This document shows positions 1 to 10,150 of a stretch of DNA of 64,000 nt, piece by piece. The first letter of the stretch is position 1, and each line of letters begins with the position of its first letter. A model generated the notes under the pieces. That model did not search any database and had not been told where the DNA came from. It was given only the letters and a program-made list of their open reading frames with translations. A program made the translations under genes and the position numbers. The stretch is taken from positions 1-64,000 of the forward strand of contig JAKLET010000020.1 in the NCBI GenBank assembly GCA_022711595.1, in the 5' to 3' direction. Origin of the DNA: Deltaproteobacteria bacterium. Lineage in GTDB: Bacteria; Desulfobacterota; Syntrophorhabdia; Syntrophorhabdales; Syntrophorhabdaceae.

Positions 1-2
1 TC

Positions 3-1307
3 TTAGAAGAAATACCAGGCTGCGAATCTGTACTGGTCGATCTGGCCGTTGCCATCGGCAACACCCAGGCCGGTGCCTCCGACTGCATTCTTGCCGCCAT
101 ACTGGGTGAACTCGGTGAGCCACTGGATACCAAACCTGATGGCCTGGTTCGCATCCCAGAGGAGGTTGATCGCGTATGTCTGCTGCATGGAAATGACGTT
201 GCGGCGGGCTGCTCCGGCCGCAGTAGCATCATCAAAAGAACCTCTCGCCCACTGGCTGTAGTTGTACCGGAGGTAACCGTACATACCGTTGAGCTGGAGG
301 GCGTTGGTGAGCCACCAGGTTGCCTGTGTATAGAGACCGAAGAGCGTGGGGGCCTGCCAATCGCCGTTGTTGGCAGGATTTCTCTGGTATGAACCCATGC
401 TGGTGCCGGGGGCCATCCAGTTGTTGCCTGCCGCGTTCTGGCCGAGGAAGAAGTTACCGTTGAGAAGGAGGGCCATCTGTTTGTTGCCCTGTTTCTCGGG
501 GATGATCGGTACTGAATACCTGAATGCTGCGATCCAGGTATTGAGACGGTCGGCCGCGTAGTTGGCAATGTTGTAGTCATCCACTGACCAGGGCCTTTCC
601 TGGCCATAGTAGCCGCCGAGGGCGAACTTCAGGTTGTGAGGGCCGATCTTGCCGCAACGGTCGGTGTGATAGGCGATCTCGCCCATGAGACCAGGCCAGT
701 TGCTGCGTGAGTAGTTGTCCTGCTGGCGGGTTGCGCCTGCCCAGTCGGTAGCTGATGTGATACCGAACATGGCGTTGAACTCTTTGTTGAAGAAGTAACG
801 GAATGCCATCTGAGGGGTTCTGATGCCCTTCAGGTTGTAGGCGAAGTCATTGGCGCCTATCATTGCTCCGTAGTAGGGCATACCCCACTGCTGCCAGTTC
901 TGGCCGATCATCAATTCCGACATGCCGGGCCACTGCAGTTTCATGAATGCGTGCCTCAGCTGGAATCCGCCGTGGGCGTTGCCGGTTGTCGTGCCGCGGA
1001 AATCGCCTTCGATGAAGGCGGTCGTCTTGGCGCCCCAAAGGTCCGGGCCCTTGACGAGGAAGTTGAAACGGCTCTCACCACCGGTCATGAAGGTGTTTGA
1101 GAACTCGTCGCTGAATACTGAATAGTTGTCACCGCTCTTGCGTGCGGCGAATGCCGGGTCGGCGTTGTTGCTCTGTGAGGACCAGCCTACATCCATCTTC
1201 ACGAAGCCGCCGAATGTAACGTCGTATCTGCTTGAAACGCTGCCTGCCTGGCACAGCACGGGCAACGCCAGCAAAAGTGCAAAAACAACAATAAATGTTT
1301 TTTTCAT
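3..1307 (-). CDS. outer-membrane porin, DcaP-like
   Basis: The 434-residue product begins with a clear signal peptide (residues 1-21, cleavage after CQA). It is rich in Gly, Asn and aromatic residues in alternating patterns and ends in Trp-Tyr-Phe-Phe, the C-terminal aromatic signature recognised by the Bam assembly machinery. This supports a beta-barrel of the outer membrane, probably a porin for small solutes; the substrate cannot be told. An AAGGGGG Shine-Dalgarno precedes the ATG. The stop codon lies 2 bp inside the window, so the gene is complete. It appears monocistronic with a long leader. Family assignment (DcaP-like) is by general resemblance only. Confidence 0.8.
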   Translation of the reverse strand: MKKTFIVVFALLLALPVLCQAGSVSSRYDVTFGGFVKMDVGWSSQSNNADPAFAARKSGDNYSVFSDEFSNTFMTGGESRFNFLVKGPDLWGAKTTAFIEGDFRGTTTGNAHGGFQLRHAFMKLQWPGMSELMIGQNWQQWGMPYYGAMIGANDFAYNLKGIRTPQMAFRYFFNKEFNAMFGITSATDWAGATRQQDNYSRSNWPGLMGEIAYHTDRCGKIGPHNLKFALGGYYGQERPWSVDDYNIANYAADRLNTWIAAFRYSVPIIPEKQGNKQMALLLNGNFFLGQNAAGNNWMAPGTSMGSYQRNPANNGDWQAPTLFGLYTQATWWLTNALQLNGMYGYLRYNYSQWARGSFDDATAAGAARRNVISMQQTYAINLLWDANQAIRFGIQWLTEFTQYGGKNAVGGTGLGVADGNGQIDQYRFAAWYFF

Positions 1308-1525
1308 TCTTTCCCCCTTGGGATCTAAATTGTTTTTGAAATCATGTTTCGAAATTACTATAAGCTGTTACTCTTTGAGAATTGCTATTAGAAATTACTT
1401 TTTGAGGTGCCTTTCAGGCACACGTTGAATTTACTGTTGATGGCTTTGCTCTGCGGTTTGTTTGGGGTTTCACCTCCTATTATTAACTTTTTTTAATATT
1501 TATCAGTACGGGTAATATTTGTCAA
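1308..1525 (-). promoter_or_regulatory. porin promoter and long 5' leader
   Basis: A TTGACA box lies at 1520-1525 (minus strand), followed at about 17 bp by an AT-rich region that could hold a weak -10. The start codon is about 190 bp further on. The leader contains an AGGAGGTG block near 1475 that is not followed by an ATG, and a small perfect hairpin (GTGCCT, loop GAA, AGGCAC) near 1408-1422. No known riboswitch was recognised. Confidence 0.4.
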
Positions 1526-1549
1526 GAAGATAATGAAAAAAAAGAAAAC

Positions 1550-1694
1550 GGGTAATGGGTGATAGGTCATAGGCCATGAAAAGACAGGTCATAGGTAATT
1601 GACGATAAACCATGGGAAAGATCCTGAACAGATGTGAAAGACCTTGGGTCTTTCCTTGTTCTTCCTATCACCTATGACCTACCACCCATTACCC
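1550..1694. repeat. inverted arrays of 7-bp units with central hairpin
   Basis: The left arm holds units GGGTAAT, GGGTGAT, AGGTCAT and AGGCCAT (1550-1577), then AGGTCAT and AGGTAAT (1586-1599). The right arm holds ATCACCT, ATGACCT, ACCACCC and ATTACCC (1667-1694). The arms at 1549-1573 and 1671-1695 are reverse complements at 24 of 25 positions. Between them lies a perfect 8-bp hairpin (GAAAGACC at 1636-1643, GGTCTTTC at 1647-1654). The array starts 4 bp beyond the yacP stop codon and may act as its terminator. Confidence 0.8.
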
Positions 1695-1698
1695 GGCT

Positions 1699-2199
1699 TT
1701 ACAATTTATCTATCGTCTTGACCGCTTTGCGGAGCTTCTTGGGGAGTTTTCGCGGGTTGCCTTTTTTTGGGCCGCGGTCTTCTTCGCAGTCCTCTTCCTT
1801 CCCGAATGTCACAGGTGCCGCCATCATCTCCGCCAGCTTCACCGTCGTGAGGAAGGCGACCCCGGAGGCCTTGGCTTCATCTATGATTGCACGGTCCGAG
1901 CTGACAACGATGAGCCCGGCCGGTCTTTTTCTGATCCAGCCGATAATGACCTCGTCGGCGGTCTCGCCCTGCCCGGAGTAGACCACATCCACCCCCCTGT
2001 AGCTCTCCGAATGCCGTCCCACCGAAGGGCTGCCGTAGGCATCGAATACGACAGTAACGCGTGTTCCCCGTGCCTTCTTGTAACGGGCGCACCTTTCCAG
2101 AAGATCTCTTCTCAAAAGGTCCATGGTGGCGCCTTTCTGTACGGAAGAGGCGTTGATGCGGTTGATGTAATTGTAGCCGTCGATAACTATGTGGGCCAT
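1699..2199 (-). CDS. YacP-like NYN-domain RNase
   Basis: This 166-residue protein matches the YacP/NYN (DUF901) family, a PIN-like nuclease fold. The sequence shows the N-terminal IDGYN motif (Asp7), VFDAYG (Asp53), the ADE motif (Asp82, Glu83) and a SSDR motif (Asp102), the acidic residues expected to bind metal. Rae1, a relative in Bacillus, cleaves mRNA on the ribosome; the same role here is inference. The C-terminus from about residue 140 is strongly basic. It lies 120 bp below nusB, separated from it by a heptamer array, so cotranscription is possible but not certain. Confidence 0.85.
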   Translation of the reverse strand: MAHIVIDGYNYINRINASSVQKGATMDLLRRDLLERCARYKKARGTRVTVVFDAYGSPSVGRHSESYRGVDVVYSGQGETADEVIIGWIRKRPAGLIVVSSDRAIIDEAKASGVAFLTTVKLAEMMAAPVTFGKEEDCEEDRGPKKGNPRKLPKKLRKAVKTIDKL

Positions 2200-2217
2200 A
2201 TCCTTAAAGTTAATACC

Positions 2218-2325
2218 GTAAAGAGTGAAGCGTAAAGCGTGAAGAGCTAAAGATTATGCCTAACATCTGAAGCCTAACGCTTCACAGTCTTTAAACACCT
2301 TACACCTTACACCTTACGCCTAACG
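2218..2325. repeat. 15-unit heptamer array between yacP and nusB
   Basis: The whole stretch can be read in a 7-bp register: GTAAAGA, GTGAAGC, GTAAAGC, GTGAAGA, GCTAAAG (2218-2252), then more degenerate units including CTGAAGC and CTAACGC, then ACACCTT three times (2295-2315) and ACGCCTA. The right half is largely the complement type of the left half. The nusB stop codon (TAG, minus strand, 2320-2322) lies inside the ACGCCTA unit. GTGAAGC recurs in the array at 26195. Confidence 0.8.
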
Positions 2326-2748
2326 GTCTTCGGTGCTCCGGTTTTCTCCGTAATGGTCTTTCAGTATCCTGTCGAGAACGCCGTTCACGAATTCCCTGGA
2401 CTCATCGCTGCCGTATTTTTTCACCATCTCTATGGCCTCGTCTATAGCCACTTTTGGCGGGACATCCCCGGAAAAGACCATTTCGAAGACACCTATCCTG
2501 AGAACGCTCTTGTCAACATAGGCGATCCGGTCGATCCTCCAGTGCTCACAGGCCTTGCGTATGTATTCGTCTATCTTGTCCTGATTTTGCGCGACACCGG
2601 AAAGAAGGAGCCTCGTGTAGTCGACAATATCCTGCTGATAGGGGAACAGCGAGCAGTATTTGGCGAGGGCGCGTTCAGGGTCTTCCCCGTTCGTCTCCAC
2701 CTGATAGAGCATTCTGAGGGCTAGCTCTCTCGCTTTCCGTCTGCGCAC
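2320..2748 (-). CDS. nusB: transcription antitermination factor NusB
   Basis: This 142-residue all-helical protein has the NusB pattern: a basic N-terminus ([18 protein letters not shown]) and a conserved C-terminal segment with [17 protein letters not shown] and FVNGVLDRI. NusB with NusE binds boxA RNA and promotes antitermination of rRNA operons. The start is GTG, overlapping the last 28 bp of ribH, so the two are likely translationally coupled; no good Shine-Dalgarno is seen. A ribH-nusB order is common in bacteria. The stop codon falls in a heptamer repeat. Confidence 0.95.
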   Translation of the reverse strand: MRRRKARELALRMLYQVETNGEDPERALAKYCSLFPYQQDIVDYTRLLLSGVAQNQDKIDEYIRKACEHWRIDRIAYVDKSVLRIGVFEMVFSGDVPPKVAIDEAIEMVKKYGSDESREFVNGVLDRILKDHYGENRSTEDR

Positions 2749-3209
2749 AAGTTGTTTTCCCTGATGAGATTGACCATTTCAATGGCCGACATGGCGGCAT
2801 CATAACCTTTGTTGCCGGATTTCGTGCCGGCCCTTTCAATGGCCTGTTCTATGCTGTCGCTTGTGATTATCCCGAAGGATATGGGCTTGCCGGCATCGAG
2901 GGACGACTGGGCGATCCCTTTTGTCACTTCAGATGCCACGTAATGAAAATGGGGCGTAGCCCCTTTTATAACAGCGCCGAGACAGACAATGGCGTCGATC
3001 TCTTTCTTTTTCGCGAGGAGCTTCGCGGCAAGAGGGATCTCAAAAGAACCAGGCACCCTGTATACATCGATCTTTTTCTCGTCGGCCCCGTGCCGTTTCA
3101 GGGCATCGAGAGCACCTTCAAGCAGTCGGTCGGTGATGAAGCTGTTGAACCTGCTGACGACGATCGCAAACCTGAACCCCTTTGCATTGAGCTTGCCCTC
3201 CCGTACCAT
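2721..3209 (-). CDS. ribH: 6,7-dimethyl-8-ribityllumazine synthase
   Basis: RibH condenses 3,4-dihydroxybutanone 4-phosphate with the pyrimidine from RibD to form lumazine, the riboflavin precursor. The motifs VPGSFEIP and [14 protein letters not shown], including the catalytic His region, are present and the length (about 162 residues) is normal for the icosahedral enzyme. An AGGGG Shine-Dalgarno sits 5 bp before the ATG at 3209. A GTG two codons upstream (3215) is also possible. It lies 9 bp after ribBA and overlaps nusB. Confidence 0.95.
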   Translation of the reverse strand: MVREGKLNAKGFRFAIVVSRFNSFITDRLLEGALDALKRHGADEKKIDVYRVPGSFEIPLAAKLLAKKKEIDAIVCLGAVIKGATPHFHYVASEVTKGIAQSSLDAGKPISFGIITSDSIEQAIERAGTKSGNKGYDAAMSAIEMVNLIRENNLCADGKRES

Positions 3210-3218
3210 GTTCACCCC

Positions 3219-4424
3219 TTATATGTTGTTTAGGATATGACCGAGCTTTTTCTGCTTGGTCGTGAGATAGGCGATATTGTCCTTTGTCGGCTCCATCTCG
3301 ATGGGCACCCGTTCAACCACGGTGAGACCGTATCCTTCAAGGCCTTTTATCTTTTTCGGGTTGTTGGTGAGGAGCTTCATCTTGCGCACGCCGATATCGT
3401 TGAGTATCTGGGCACCGACCCCGTAATCCCTGAGGTCCGGAGAAAAACCCAGCGCGATGTTCGCCTCGACTGTGTCGTGGCCGCAGTCCTGAAGGCTGTA
3501 GGCCTTCAGTTTGTTCGCGAGCCCGATGCCGCGTCCTTCCTGGCGCATATATACAAAAACACCTTTCTGCTCGTGCTCTATCATTTTAAGAGCAAGGTGG
3601 AGCTGTTCGCCGCAGTCGCAGCGCAGGGAACCGAGAACGTCGCCGGTGAAGCACTCCGAATGGACCCGCACCAGCACCGGGTCGTCGGGATTTATCTCTC
3701 CCTTCACAAGGGCAAGGTGTGTCTTTTTATCCATATCGTTCTCGTATGCTATAAGCTGGAACTCCCCGCCGTAACGTGTGGGGAGACGTGTTTCGGCCAC
3801 GCGGCGGACAAGCTTTTCGTTCTTCATCTTGTATTTGATAAGGTCGGCAATGGTAACGATCTTGAGCCCGTGTCTTTCGGCAAACACCTCCAGGTCGGGC
3901 ATGCGCGCCATGGTGCCGTCCTCGTTCATGATCTCACAGATAACACCCGAAGGTACGAGCCCTGCCAGGCGTGCGAGGTCAACGGACGCTTCGGTGTGGC
4001 CCACTCTCACGAGGACCCCGCCGCTGCGGGCGGCGAGCGGAAAGATGTGGCCGGGGCGCGTTATGTCATTGGCGTTGCATTCAGGATCGATGGCGACCTT
4101 AACGGTCCTTGCCCTGTCATAAGCGGAGATTCCCGTGGTGATGCCGGATTTTGCCTCTATGGAAACGGTAAAGGCCGTATTATAGGGAGAGGTGTTGTCC
4201 TGGACCATGAGCGGCAGATCAAGCTCCCTCACCCTTTCCTCCGTCAGGGAAAGACAGATGAGGCCGCACGCATATCGGGCCATAAATGTGACCGCCTCGG
4301 GCGTAACCTTTTCGGAGGCTATCATTACGTCGCCTTCGTTCTCCCTGTCCTCATCATCTACGATGATGACCATCTTGCCTTCGCTTATGTCCTGAAGGAC
4401 ATCCTCAATGCTCGATATTGCCAT
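3219..4424 (-). CDS. ribBA: bifunctional DHBP synthase / GTP cyclohydrolase II
   Basis: The 401-residue protein carries two riboflavin-pathway enzymes. The N-terminal half (about 1-200) is 3,4-dihydroxy-2-butanone 4-phosphate synthase with the acidic [10 protein letters not shown] motif (23-32). The C-terminal half is GTP cyclohydrolase II, with zinc ligands in [17 protein letters not shown] and the motif [12 protein letters not shown]. Both active sites look intact, so it should supply both branches of the pathway. It lies 3 bp after ribE and just before ribH. Confidence 0.97.
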   Translation of the reverse strand: MAISSIEDVLQDISEGKMVIIVDDEDRENEGDVMIASEKVTPEAVTFMARYACGLICLSLTEERVRELDLPLMVQDNTSPYNTAFTVSIEAKSGITTGISAYDRARTVKVAIDPECNANDITRPGHIFPLAARSGGVLVRVGHTEASVDLARLAGLVPSGVICEIMNEDGTMARMPDLEVFAERHGLKIVTIADLIKYKMKNEKLVRRVAETRLPTRYGGEFQLIAYENDMDKKTHLALVKGEINPDDPVLVRVHSECFTGDVLGSLRCDCGEQLHLALKMIEHEQKGVFVYMRQEGRGIGLANKLKAYSLQDCGHDTVEANIALGFSPDLRDYGVGAQILNDIGVRKMKLLTNNPKKIKGLEGYGLTVVERVPIEMEPTKDNIAYLTTKQKKLGHILNNI

Positions 4425-4427
4425 GTA

Positions 4428-5075
4428 CTACTCTCCTTTTACAAAACCATGCCGGGAAAGGAAATCAAGATCGATCCCTTTCCCTTCCCGCTTCGCCAGA
4501 AAACTTTCCACGTATTTTCCGATGATATCCGTCTCAATATTTATCTTATCCCGCAGGTTCTTTTCGAGAATGGTGGTCCGGGAAGCGGTGTACGGAATTA
4601 TATTAACCGTAAATGTATTATCACGTTGTTCGTTGACTGTCAAGCTGATTCCGTCGATTGTCACCGAGCCTTTCCTTACGATCAACCGCGCTGTTTCACC
4701 CGGGACCTCAATGGTCATCCTCATGGAATCACCCTCTTTACGCATGTCCGTGATGGCCCCGACACAGTCGACGTGACCTGTCACGATATGCCCTCCGAAT
4801 CGCCCTTCCATGGTCATGGCACGCTCGAGATTGACCTTTTGACCGGTTCCCTTGTCTTTTAGAGTTGTAAGGCCGAGCGTCTCAAGGGAAACATCGACAC
4901 GAAAGGTGTCCTTGCCGACGGCCGTGGCGGTAAGGCATACGCCGTCAACGCATACACTGTCGCCCTCGCGGACGCTTCCGGGTTCAAAAAGGCTCTTAAT
5001 GACAAAGACCCAGCTTCCGCTTTTTTTCTCGATTGCCGAGATGGTGCCCGTGTCTTCAATGATTCCGGTGAACAT
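4428..5075 (-). CDS. ribE: riboflavin synthase, alpha chain
   Basis: The 215-residue protein has the two lumazine-binding repeats of riboflavin synthase, which dismutates two lumazine molecules to riboflavin. Repeat one starts with the invariant MFTGIIEDTG; repeat two starts near residue 94 with GGHIVTGHVD. ISLTVN in repeat two matches CLTAT in repeat one. The ATG overlaps the last 20 bp of ribD, so coupled translation is likely. The order ribD-ribE-ribBA-ribH is the classic riboflavin operon, here without any FMN riboswitch because nrdR abuts ribD. Confidence 0.96.
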   Translation of the reverse strand: MFTGIIEDTGTISAIEKKSGSWVFVIKSLFEPGSVREGDSVCVDGVCLTATAVGKDTFRVDVSLETLGLTTLKDKGTGQKVNLERAMTMEGRFGGHIVTGHVDCVGAITDMRKEGDSMRMTIEVPGETARLIVRKGSVTIDGISLTVNEQRDNTFTVNIIPYTASRTTILEKNLRDKINIETDIIGKYVESFLAKREGKGIDLDFLSRHGFVKGE

Positions 5076-6159
5076 AGCCCTCTACGTAAATGTTTTCTTT
5101 CAGTCTTTTCAGGGTTACCACATCGATGCGGTATGCATCCTTCAAAAAATCGATCCCTTTGCCGCCCACCAGGTTCAATGCCCCCTTGCCGCCTATAAAA
5201 AGGGTGCCGTAAAAGAGCACGATCTTGTCGACAAGGCCGTCCCGCAGAAGGGTACTGTTGACCTCTCCTCCGCCTTCAACAAGAACGCTCATGATCTCGC
5301 GGCGGTAGAGTTCATCACAGACGTGCCTGACGGAGACTCTTCCATTGTCGTCCCTTGGTATCCTTATGACATCGACTCCCATTGCCCTGAGCTTTGTTTC
5401 CTTGTCCGCGCGCGAGTCTTCGCTGGTAAAGACCCATGTCCGGTATTTGTCCGACGTCTTTACCACGTCACATGCCAGCGGGATGCGGAGCTTCGAATCA
5501 AGGATGATCCTGACGGGGGTCTTCCTGGGTTTTTTGAGCCTCGGAATGAGCAGGGGGTTGTCGGAGATGACGGTATTGATCCCCACCATGATACCATCGG
5601 TGACACTGCGGAGCATATGTGCCTGCCGCCTCGATTCTTCATTGGAGATCCACTTGGAATCGCAGGTCTTGGTGGCGATCTTGCCGTCGAGGCTTACCGC
5701 CGCCTTCATGGTCACAAAGGGCCTCTTCTTTTCCATGGAAACGATGAAGGCCTCGTTGAGCCGGCGGGCCTCCTCTTCAAGCATTCCCACCTTCACGTCC
5801 ACACCGGCCTTGCGCAGGGCCTCCACGCCCTTGCCGTTGACGAGAGGATTGGGGTCCAGCATGGAAAGAACCACTTTTTTTATGCCTGCGGCGATGATTT
5901 GATCGACGCAGGGCGGTGTCCTTCCGTAATGGACACAGGGCTCAAGATTCACATAAAGAGTGGCGCCGCCGGCGTTCTTCCCGGCGTCTTCAATGGCCCC
6001 AACCTCGGCATGATGATAGCCTGCTTTTCTGTGGTATCCCTTGCCGACGATCTGTGTGCCTTTTACAAGGACCGCCCCCACCATGGGGTTTGGCGATACT
6101 GTACCGAGCCCTTTTCTGGCAAGGGACAACGCCATGCGCATATACTGTTCGTCTTTCAC
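5056..6159 (-). CDS. ribD: riboflavin biosynthesis deaminase/reductase RibD
   Basis: The 367-residue bifunctional enzyme deaminates and then reduces the pyrimidine intermediate of riboflavin synthesis. The N-terminal cytidine-deaminase-like domain has HAE at 50-52 and PCVHYGRTPPC at 74-84, the zinc ligands. The C-terminal reductase domain starts near 145 (RPFVTMKAAVSLDGKIAT) and ends with the VEGGGEVNSTLL nucleotide-binding segment. It starts 21 bp after nrdR and overlaps ribE. Confidence 0.96.
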   Translation of the reverse strand: MKDEQYMRMALSLARKGLGTVSPNPMVGAVLVKGTQIVGKGYHRKAGYHHAEVGAIEDAGKNAGGATLYVNLEPCVHYGRTPPCVDQIIAAGIKKVVLSMLDPNPLVNGKGVEALRKAGVDVKVGMLEEEARRLNEAFIVSMEKKRPFVTMKAAVSLDGKIATKTCDSKWISNEESRRQAHMLRSVTDGIMVGINTVISDNPLLIPRLKKPRKTPVRIILDSKLRIPLACDVVKTSDKYRTWVFTSEDSRADKETKLRAMGVDVIRIPRDDNGRVSVRHVCDELYRREIMSVLVEGGGEVNSTLLRDGLVDKIVLFYGTLFIGGKGALNLVGGKGIDFLKDAYRIDVVTLKRLKENIYVEGYVHRNH

Positions 6160-6180
6160 GGATCAACCCCTGACACTGGA

Positions 6181-6645
6181 TCACTCTTCGTTCTTTTTCA
6201 AAAGGAGCTCCGTGAGCTCACTCATGAATTCGTTTATATCCCGGAACTGCCTGTAGACAGAAGCAAAACGGACATAGGCGATCCCGTCCAGGTCCTTCAG
6301 TTCGTCCATGACCATGGAGCCGATCTCTGCCGCCTTTATCTCTCTTTCCCCTTTTTCAAGGAGATTGTATTCGATCCTTGATACGATCTTTTCGAGATTG
6401 GTAACACTGATCGGCCTTTTTTCACAGGCCTTCTTCAGCCCGCTCAGGATCTTTGCCCTGTCGAAGACCTCCCGCCTTCCATCCTTTTTGACGACAAGCG
6501 GGAGTCCTTCCTCTATCCTCTCGGCAGTCGTGAAACGCTTGCCGCATTTGAGACACTCACGCCTGCGTCTGATGGCGTCCATCTCCTTGCTCATCCTCGA
6601 GTCAAGGACCTTGCTTTCAATGTAATCACAGAAGGGGCACTTCAT
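6181..6645 (-). CDS. nrdR: transcriptional repressor NrdR
   Basis: The 154-residue protein has the NrdR layout: an N-terminal zinc ribbon (Cys3, Cys6, Cys31, Cys34) followed by an ATP-cone domain (about 49-139) that senses ATP and dATP. NrdR represses ribonucleotide reductase genes. Ribonucleotide reductase is not in the window, but the next upstream gene is dCMP deaminase, another deoxynucleotide enzyme. Spacing is 19 bp from that gene and 21 bp to ribD, consistent with one transcript. Confidence 0.96.
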   Translation of the reverse strand: MKCPFCDYIESKVLDSRMSKEMDAIRRRRECLKCGKRFTTAERIEEGLPLVVKKDGRREVFDRAKILSGLKKACEKRPISVTNLEKIVSRIEYNLLEKGEREIKAAEIGSMVMDELKDLDGIAYVRFASVYRQFRDINEFMSELTELLLKKNEE

Positions 6646-6664
6646 AACGCTGCCTTAACGATCG

Positions 6665-7198
6665 CTACCTGCTGCGCGTTGAAGCCTTTTGCTTCGTCGC
6701 CGTACGCGCAGCGGCGCCTTTTTGAGCAGGACGCGTACTGTGCGTCCTCACATCCACCTTTTTCAACAGGATGCCCGACTCATCGATGAGCCCCATTGAA
6801 AGCTCGTCGGGATATCCGTCAACATAGCAGACCTCTTTGATGCCTGCGTTTATGAGCATCTTGATGCATATCGAACAGGGCAGGTGAGTGCAGTAAAGAT
6901 GGGCCCCGCTTATGGACACACCGTGGTATGCCGCCTGGATTATGGCGTTCTGTTCCGCATGCAGTCCCCTGCATAGTTCATGGCGTTCCCCGGAGGCGAT
7001 CTTCATCCGTTCCCTCAGGCAGGAAACCTCCAGGCAGTGCTTCAGACCCGACGGCGCGCCGTTGTAGCCTGTTGACAGTATCCGCTTGTCTTTCACAATG
7101 ACTGCCCCGACATTGCGCCGCAGGCACGTCGATCTCATGGAAACGATTCGCGCGATCTCCATGAAATAGGAATCCCAGTCAGGACGATTGTTTTTCAT
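6665..7198 (-). CDS. dCMP deaminase (ComEB-like)
   Basis: The 177-residue protein is a cytidine/deoxycytidylate deaminase: zinc and catalytic residues are in HAE (80-82) and PCSIC (107-111), and the N-terminus has the [11 protein letters not shown] motif. dCMP deaminase makes dUMP for thymidylate synthesis. This fits with glyA directly upstream, which supplies methylene-tetrahydrofolate, and nrdR downstream. Its start overlaps glyA by 4 bp. The last 25 residues are a basic Ala/Thr/Lys-rich tail beyond the usual domain and of unknown use. Confidence 0.9.
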   Translation of the reverse strand: MKNNRPDWDSYFMEIARIVSMRSTCLRRNVGAVIVKDKRILSTGYNGAPSGLKHCLEVSCLRERMKIASGERHELCRGLHAEQNAIIQAAYHGVSISGAHLYCTHLPCSICIKMLINAGIKEVCYVDGYPDELSMGLIDESGILLKKVDVRTHSTRPAQKGAAARTATKQKASTRSR

Positions 7199-8442
7199 AT
7201 ATCATACATGCGTGAATAAAAAGGAAAACCTTTGCAGAATTCACGAACTTTGGCACGCGTGTTTTCCATGAACGATCTGTCGTTAAGGTTCTTCAGGACG
7301 GCGTCGATCATTACGCAGATGATCTCCATCTCCTTCTCTTTCATGCCGCGCGTGGTGACGGCGGGCGTGCCCAGCCTGATGCCGCTCGTGATACCCGGGC
7401 TCCTGGTATCGAAAGGGATGAGGTTCTTGTTCACCATGATGCCGCTTGCTTCAAGGGACACCTGCGCCTCGTTGCCCGTCACGTTCTTGGGTGTAAGGTC
7501 CACAAGGAAGAGGTGGTTGTCCGTTCCTCCGGAAACGATGCGAAAACCGAGATCGGCCATACATTTGGCCATGTATTTCGCGTTCGCGATGATCTGCTTC
7601 TGATATTGTTTGAACTCTTCCGTCATGGCCTGATGCAGTGCCACGGCCTTTGCGGCTATGACGTGCATAAGCGGTCCGCCCTGGATGCCCGGGAAAACGG
7701 CGGAATCGATCTTTTTTGCGAATTCCTGGTTGCAGAAGACAATGCCGCCCCGCGGTCCCCGCAGGGTCTTGTGTGTTGTCGTCGTCACGAAATGCGCGTG
7801 CCCGAAGGGACTCGGGTGGAGCCCGGCCGCGACAAGCCCGGCGATATGGGCGATATCGGCCATGAAATAAGCCCCGACCTCGTCGGCTATTTCCCGGAAT
7901 TTCTTGAAATCGATGAATTTCGAGTATGCACTGGCACCGGCGATTATAAGCTTCGGTCTTTCCTTGCGGGCTACGGCGAGTATCTCATCGTAATCGAGCA
8001 TCTCATCCTTTTCGGACACCGCGTATGATACCGCCCTGTACCATTTTCCAGAAAAACTGGGTTTTGCCCCATGGGTCAGATGGCCTCCGTGGGCGATGTC
8101 CATACCAAGCACCGTGTCACCACGGTCGAGCACTGCGTAATAGACGGCCATGTTCGCCGACGAACCGGAATGCGGCTGGACGTTGGCGTGTTCGGCCCCG
8201 AAGAGTTCCTTCGCCCGTTCTATTGCGATGCTCTCTATTTCGTCGAGGTGCGTGCAGCCGCTGTAGTACCTCTTTGTCGGGTATCCTTCGGCATATTTGT
8301 TGGTAAGGACGCAGCCCTGAGCGGCAAGGACATCCTCATCCGCATAGTTTTCCGAGGCGATGAGTATGAGGCTGTATTCCTCGCGGTCCAGCTCGCGCCT
8401 CATGAGTTCGAAGATCTTTGTGTCTTTCCCTTCCAGTTTCAT
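7195..8442 (-). CDS. glyA: serine hydroxymethyltransferase
   Basis: The 415-residue PLP enzyme converts serine and tetrahydrofolate to glycine and methylene-tetrahydrofolate. The PLP lysine is K225 in the [14 protein letters not shown] motif, and the N-terminal SENYAD and [11 protein letters not shown] motifs are intact. Full length for the bacterial family. It lies 3 bp after rpiB and overlaps the deaminase gene, so it is inside the long operon. Confidence 0.97.
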   Translation of the reverse strand: MKLEGKDTKIFELMRRELDREEYSLILIASENYADEDVLAAQGCVLTNKYAEGYPTKRYYSGCTHLDEIESIAIERAKELFGAEHANVQPHSGSSANMAVYYAVLDRGDTVLGMDIAHGGHLTHGAKPSFSGKWYRAVSYAVSEKDEMLDYDEILAVARKERPKLIIAGASAYSKFIDFKKFREIADEVGAYFMADIAHIAGLVAAGLHPSPFGHAHFVTTTTHKTLRGPRGGIVFCNQEFAKKIDSAVFPGIQGGPLMHVIAAKAVALHQAMTEEFKQYQKQIIANAKYMAKCMADLGFRIVSGGTDNHLFLVDLTPKNVTGNEAQVSLEASGIMVNKNLIPFDTRSPGITSGIRLGTPAVTTRGMKEKEMEIICVMIDAVLKNLNDRSFMENTRAKVREFCKGFPFYSRMYDI

Positions 8443-8445
8443 GTC

Positions 8446-8895
8446 TTACCTGTCTTGATTTTTTTCAAAGGCATCGATCTTGTCGATCCGCTTCTGGTGC
8501 CTGCCCCCTTCAAATTCAGTCGAGAGCCAGGTCTTCACGATCTCTTCGGCCAGCCCCTTGCCGGTTATTCTCCCGGCGAGGACAAGGACGTTGGCATCAA
8601 GGTGCTTCCTGCTCTGGATCGCGGTATAAAGGTCAAAGATAAGGGAGGCGCGGACGCCTCTTACCTTGTTTGCCACTATGCTCATGCCTATTCCTGTTCC
8701 GCAGACGAGTATCCCGCGATCAGCCTGGCCTGAGGCCACGAGCTTCGCGACCCCGATACCGAAGTCGGGATAATCGACGGAATCATCACAGTGGGTGCCG
8801 ATGTCCAGGACTTCGTAACTGCCGGCCTCGAGAAGCTTCCTGACGTCTTCTTTCAATTCGAAACCGGCATGATCGGATCCGATGGCGATCTTCAC
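8446..8895 (-). CDS. rpiB: ribose-5-phosphate isomerase B
   Basis: RpiB interconverts ribose 5-phosphate and ribulose 5-phosphate, the latter being a substrate of RibBA encoded further down the same unit. The 149-residue protein has the [11 protein letters not shown] start, the DYPDFG motif and the active-site Cys65 in [14 protein letters not shown]. It overlaps fabF by 4 bp and precedes glyA by 3 bp. An rpiB-glyA pair is common in bacteria. Confidence 0.95.
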   Translation of the reverse strand: MKIAIGSDHAGFELKEDVRKLLEAGSYEVLDIGTHCDDSVDYPDFGIGVAKLVASGQADRGILVCGTGIGMSIVANKVRGVRASLIFDLYTAIQSRKHLDANVLVLAGRITGKGLAEEIVKTWLSTEFEGGRHQKRIDKIDAFEKNQDR

Positions 8896-10133
8896 TCCCC
8901 GTACCTCCCGAAGATCAGCGTGCAGTTTGTGCCGCCAAAACCGAAGGAGTTGGACATGGCGATGTTTATCGTGTGATTGCGCGCCTTGTTGGGCACGTAG
9001 TCCAGGTCGCAGTCCGGATCAGGCGTTTCGTAGTTGATCGTGGGCGGGCAGATCTGGTCCCTGATGGCAAGAACAGAAAAGATCGCCTCAATGGCGCCGG
9101 CGGCACCGAGAAGGTGGCCGGTCATGGATTTTGTCGAACTGACGGGTATCTTGTATGCCCGTTCGCCGAAGACCTTTTTGATCGCCAGCGTTTCCGTCTG
9201 GTCGTTCAGATCAGTGGATGTTCCGTGCGCGTTGATATAGTCCACCGCGTCCGGCTTGAGACTGCCGTCCCTGAGCGCCATGTTGATGCAGCGGATAAAA
9301 CCATCGCCGTCAGGGCATGGGGCCGTTATGTGGTGGGCATCCCCGTTGTAACCGTACCCGAGTATCTCGGCGTAGATCCTGGCGCCTCTTTTCCGGGCAT
9401 GTTCGAGTTCTTCAAGGATGACGATACCGGCGCCTTCTGACACCACAAAACCGTCACGGTCCTTTTCGAACGGCCTCGAGGCCGCCTGGGGCGCATCATT
9501 GCGCGTGGATAAGGCCTTCATGGCGTTGAATCCGCCCACGGTCAGCGGTGTGAGGTTTGCCTCGCATCCGCCCGCCACCATTATGTCAGCATCTCCGTAT
9601 TGAATGACCCTGCTGGCATCCCCAATGGAATGGGCGCCTGTGGCGCATGCCGTCACAATACACAGATTGGGCCCCTTGATGCCGTACTGGATCGCGATAT
9701 GGCCGGGCGCCTCGTTGGCAATAAGCATGGGGATAAAAAAAGGAGATATGCGGCCCGGTCCCCTTTCCAGGTAGATGCTGTGGTACTTTTCAAGCGTCGG
9801 CAGGCCGCCGAGGCCGGTACCGACAACAACGCCGGTACGCTCCGCATCTTCTTTTGACATATCGATGCCGGAGTCTTCCATGGCTATCTTCGTAGCGGCG
9901 AGGGCGAACTGGATAAAAAGGTCCATCCTTTTAACCTCTTTGACCGAAACGTAGTCTTCGGCCCTGAAGTCCTTCACCTCGCCGGCAATCTTTGTGTCAT
10001 GTTTGGTGGTATCGAATCTTGTTATCGGTGCGATCCCTGATTCCCCGGCCAATATCCGTTCCCAGACACTGTCCTTTCCCACACCGAGGGGCGTCACAAG
10101 ACCGACACCGGTAATTACAACCCTTCTCTTCAA
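8892..10133 (-). CDS. fabF: 3-oxoacyl-ACP synthase II
   Basis: The 413-residue condensing enzyme extends acyl-ACP with malonyl-ACP. The Cys-His-His triad is visible: Cys163 in [13 protein letters not shown], His in [11 protein letters not shown] (about 304) and His in [14 protein letters not shown] (about 341). Length and motifs are normal for FabF. It follows acpP by 17 bp. With no FabH nearby, initiation of fatty-acid synthesis may depend on an unlinked gene or on this enzyme; that is inference. Confidence 0.97.
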   Translation of the reverse strand: MKRRVVITGVGLVTPLGVGKDSVWERILAGESGIAPITRFDTTKHDTKIAGEVKDFRAEDYVSVKEVKRMDLFIQFALAATKIAMEDSGIDMSKEDAERTGVVVGTGLGGLPTLEKYHSIYLERGPGRISPFFIPMLIANEAPGHIAIQYGIKGPNLCIVTACATGAHSIGDASRVIQYGDADIMVAGGCEANLTPLTVGGFNAMKALSTRNDAPQAASRPFEKDRDGFVVSEGAGIVILEELEHARKRGARIYAEILGYGYNGDAHHITAPCPDGDGFIRCINMALRDGSLKPDAVDYINAHGTSTDLNDQTETLAIKKVFGERAYKIPVSSTKSMTGHLLGAAGAIEAIFSVLAIRDQICPPTINYETPDPDCDLDYVPNKARNHTINIAMSNSFGFGGTNCTLIFGRYGE

Positions 10134-10150
10134 GCTGCCACCTCTTCTAA

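Noticed and set aside
1636-1654. Classical intrinsic terminator for yacP
   Set aside because: The hairpin is perfect but neither strand shows a clean U-run directly after it; kept only as part of the repeat structure.
3237-4862. 541-codon plus-strand frame opposite ribBA and ribE
   Set aside because: Two well-recognised riboflavin enzymes occupy the other strand; the antisense product has no motif.
4424-6159. FMN riboswitch before the riboflavin genes
   Set aside because: nrdR ends 21 bp before ribD, leaving no room, and no RFN-like conserved bases are seen.
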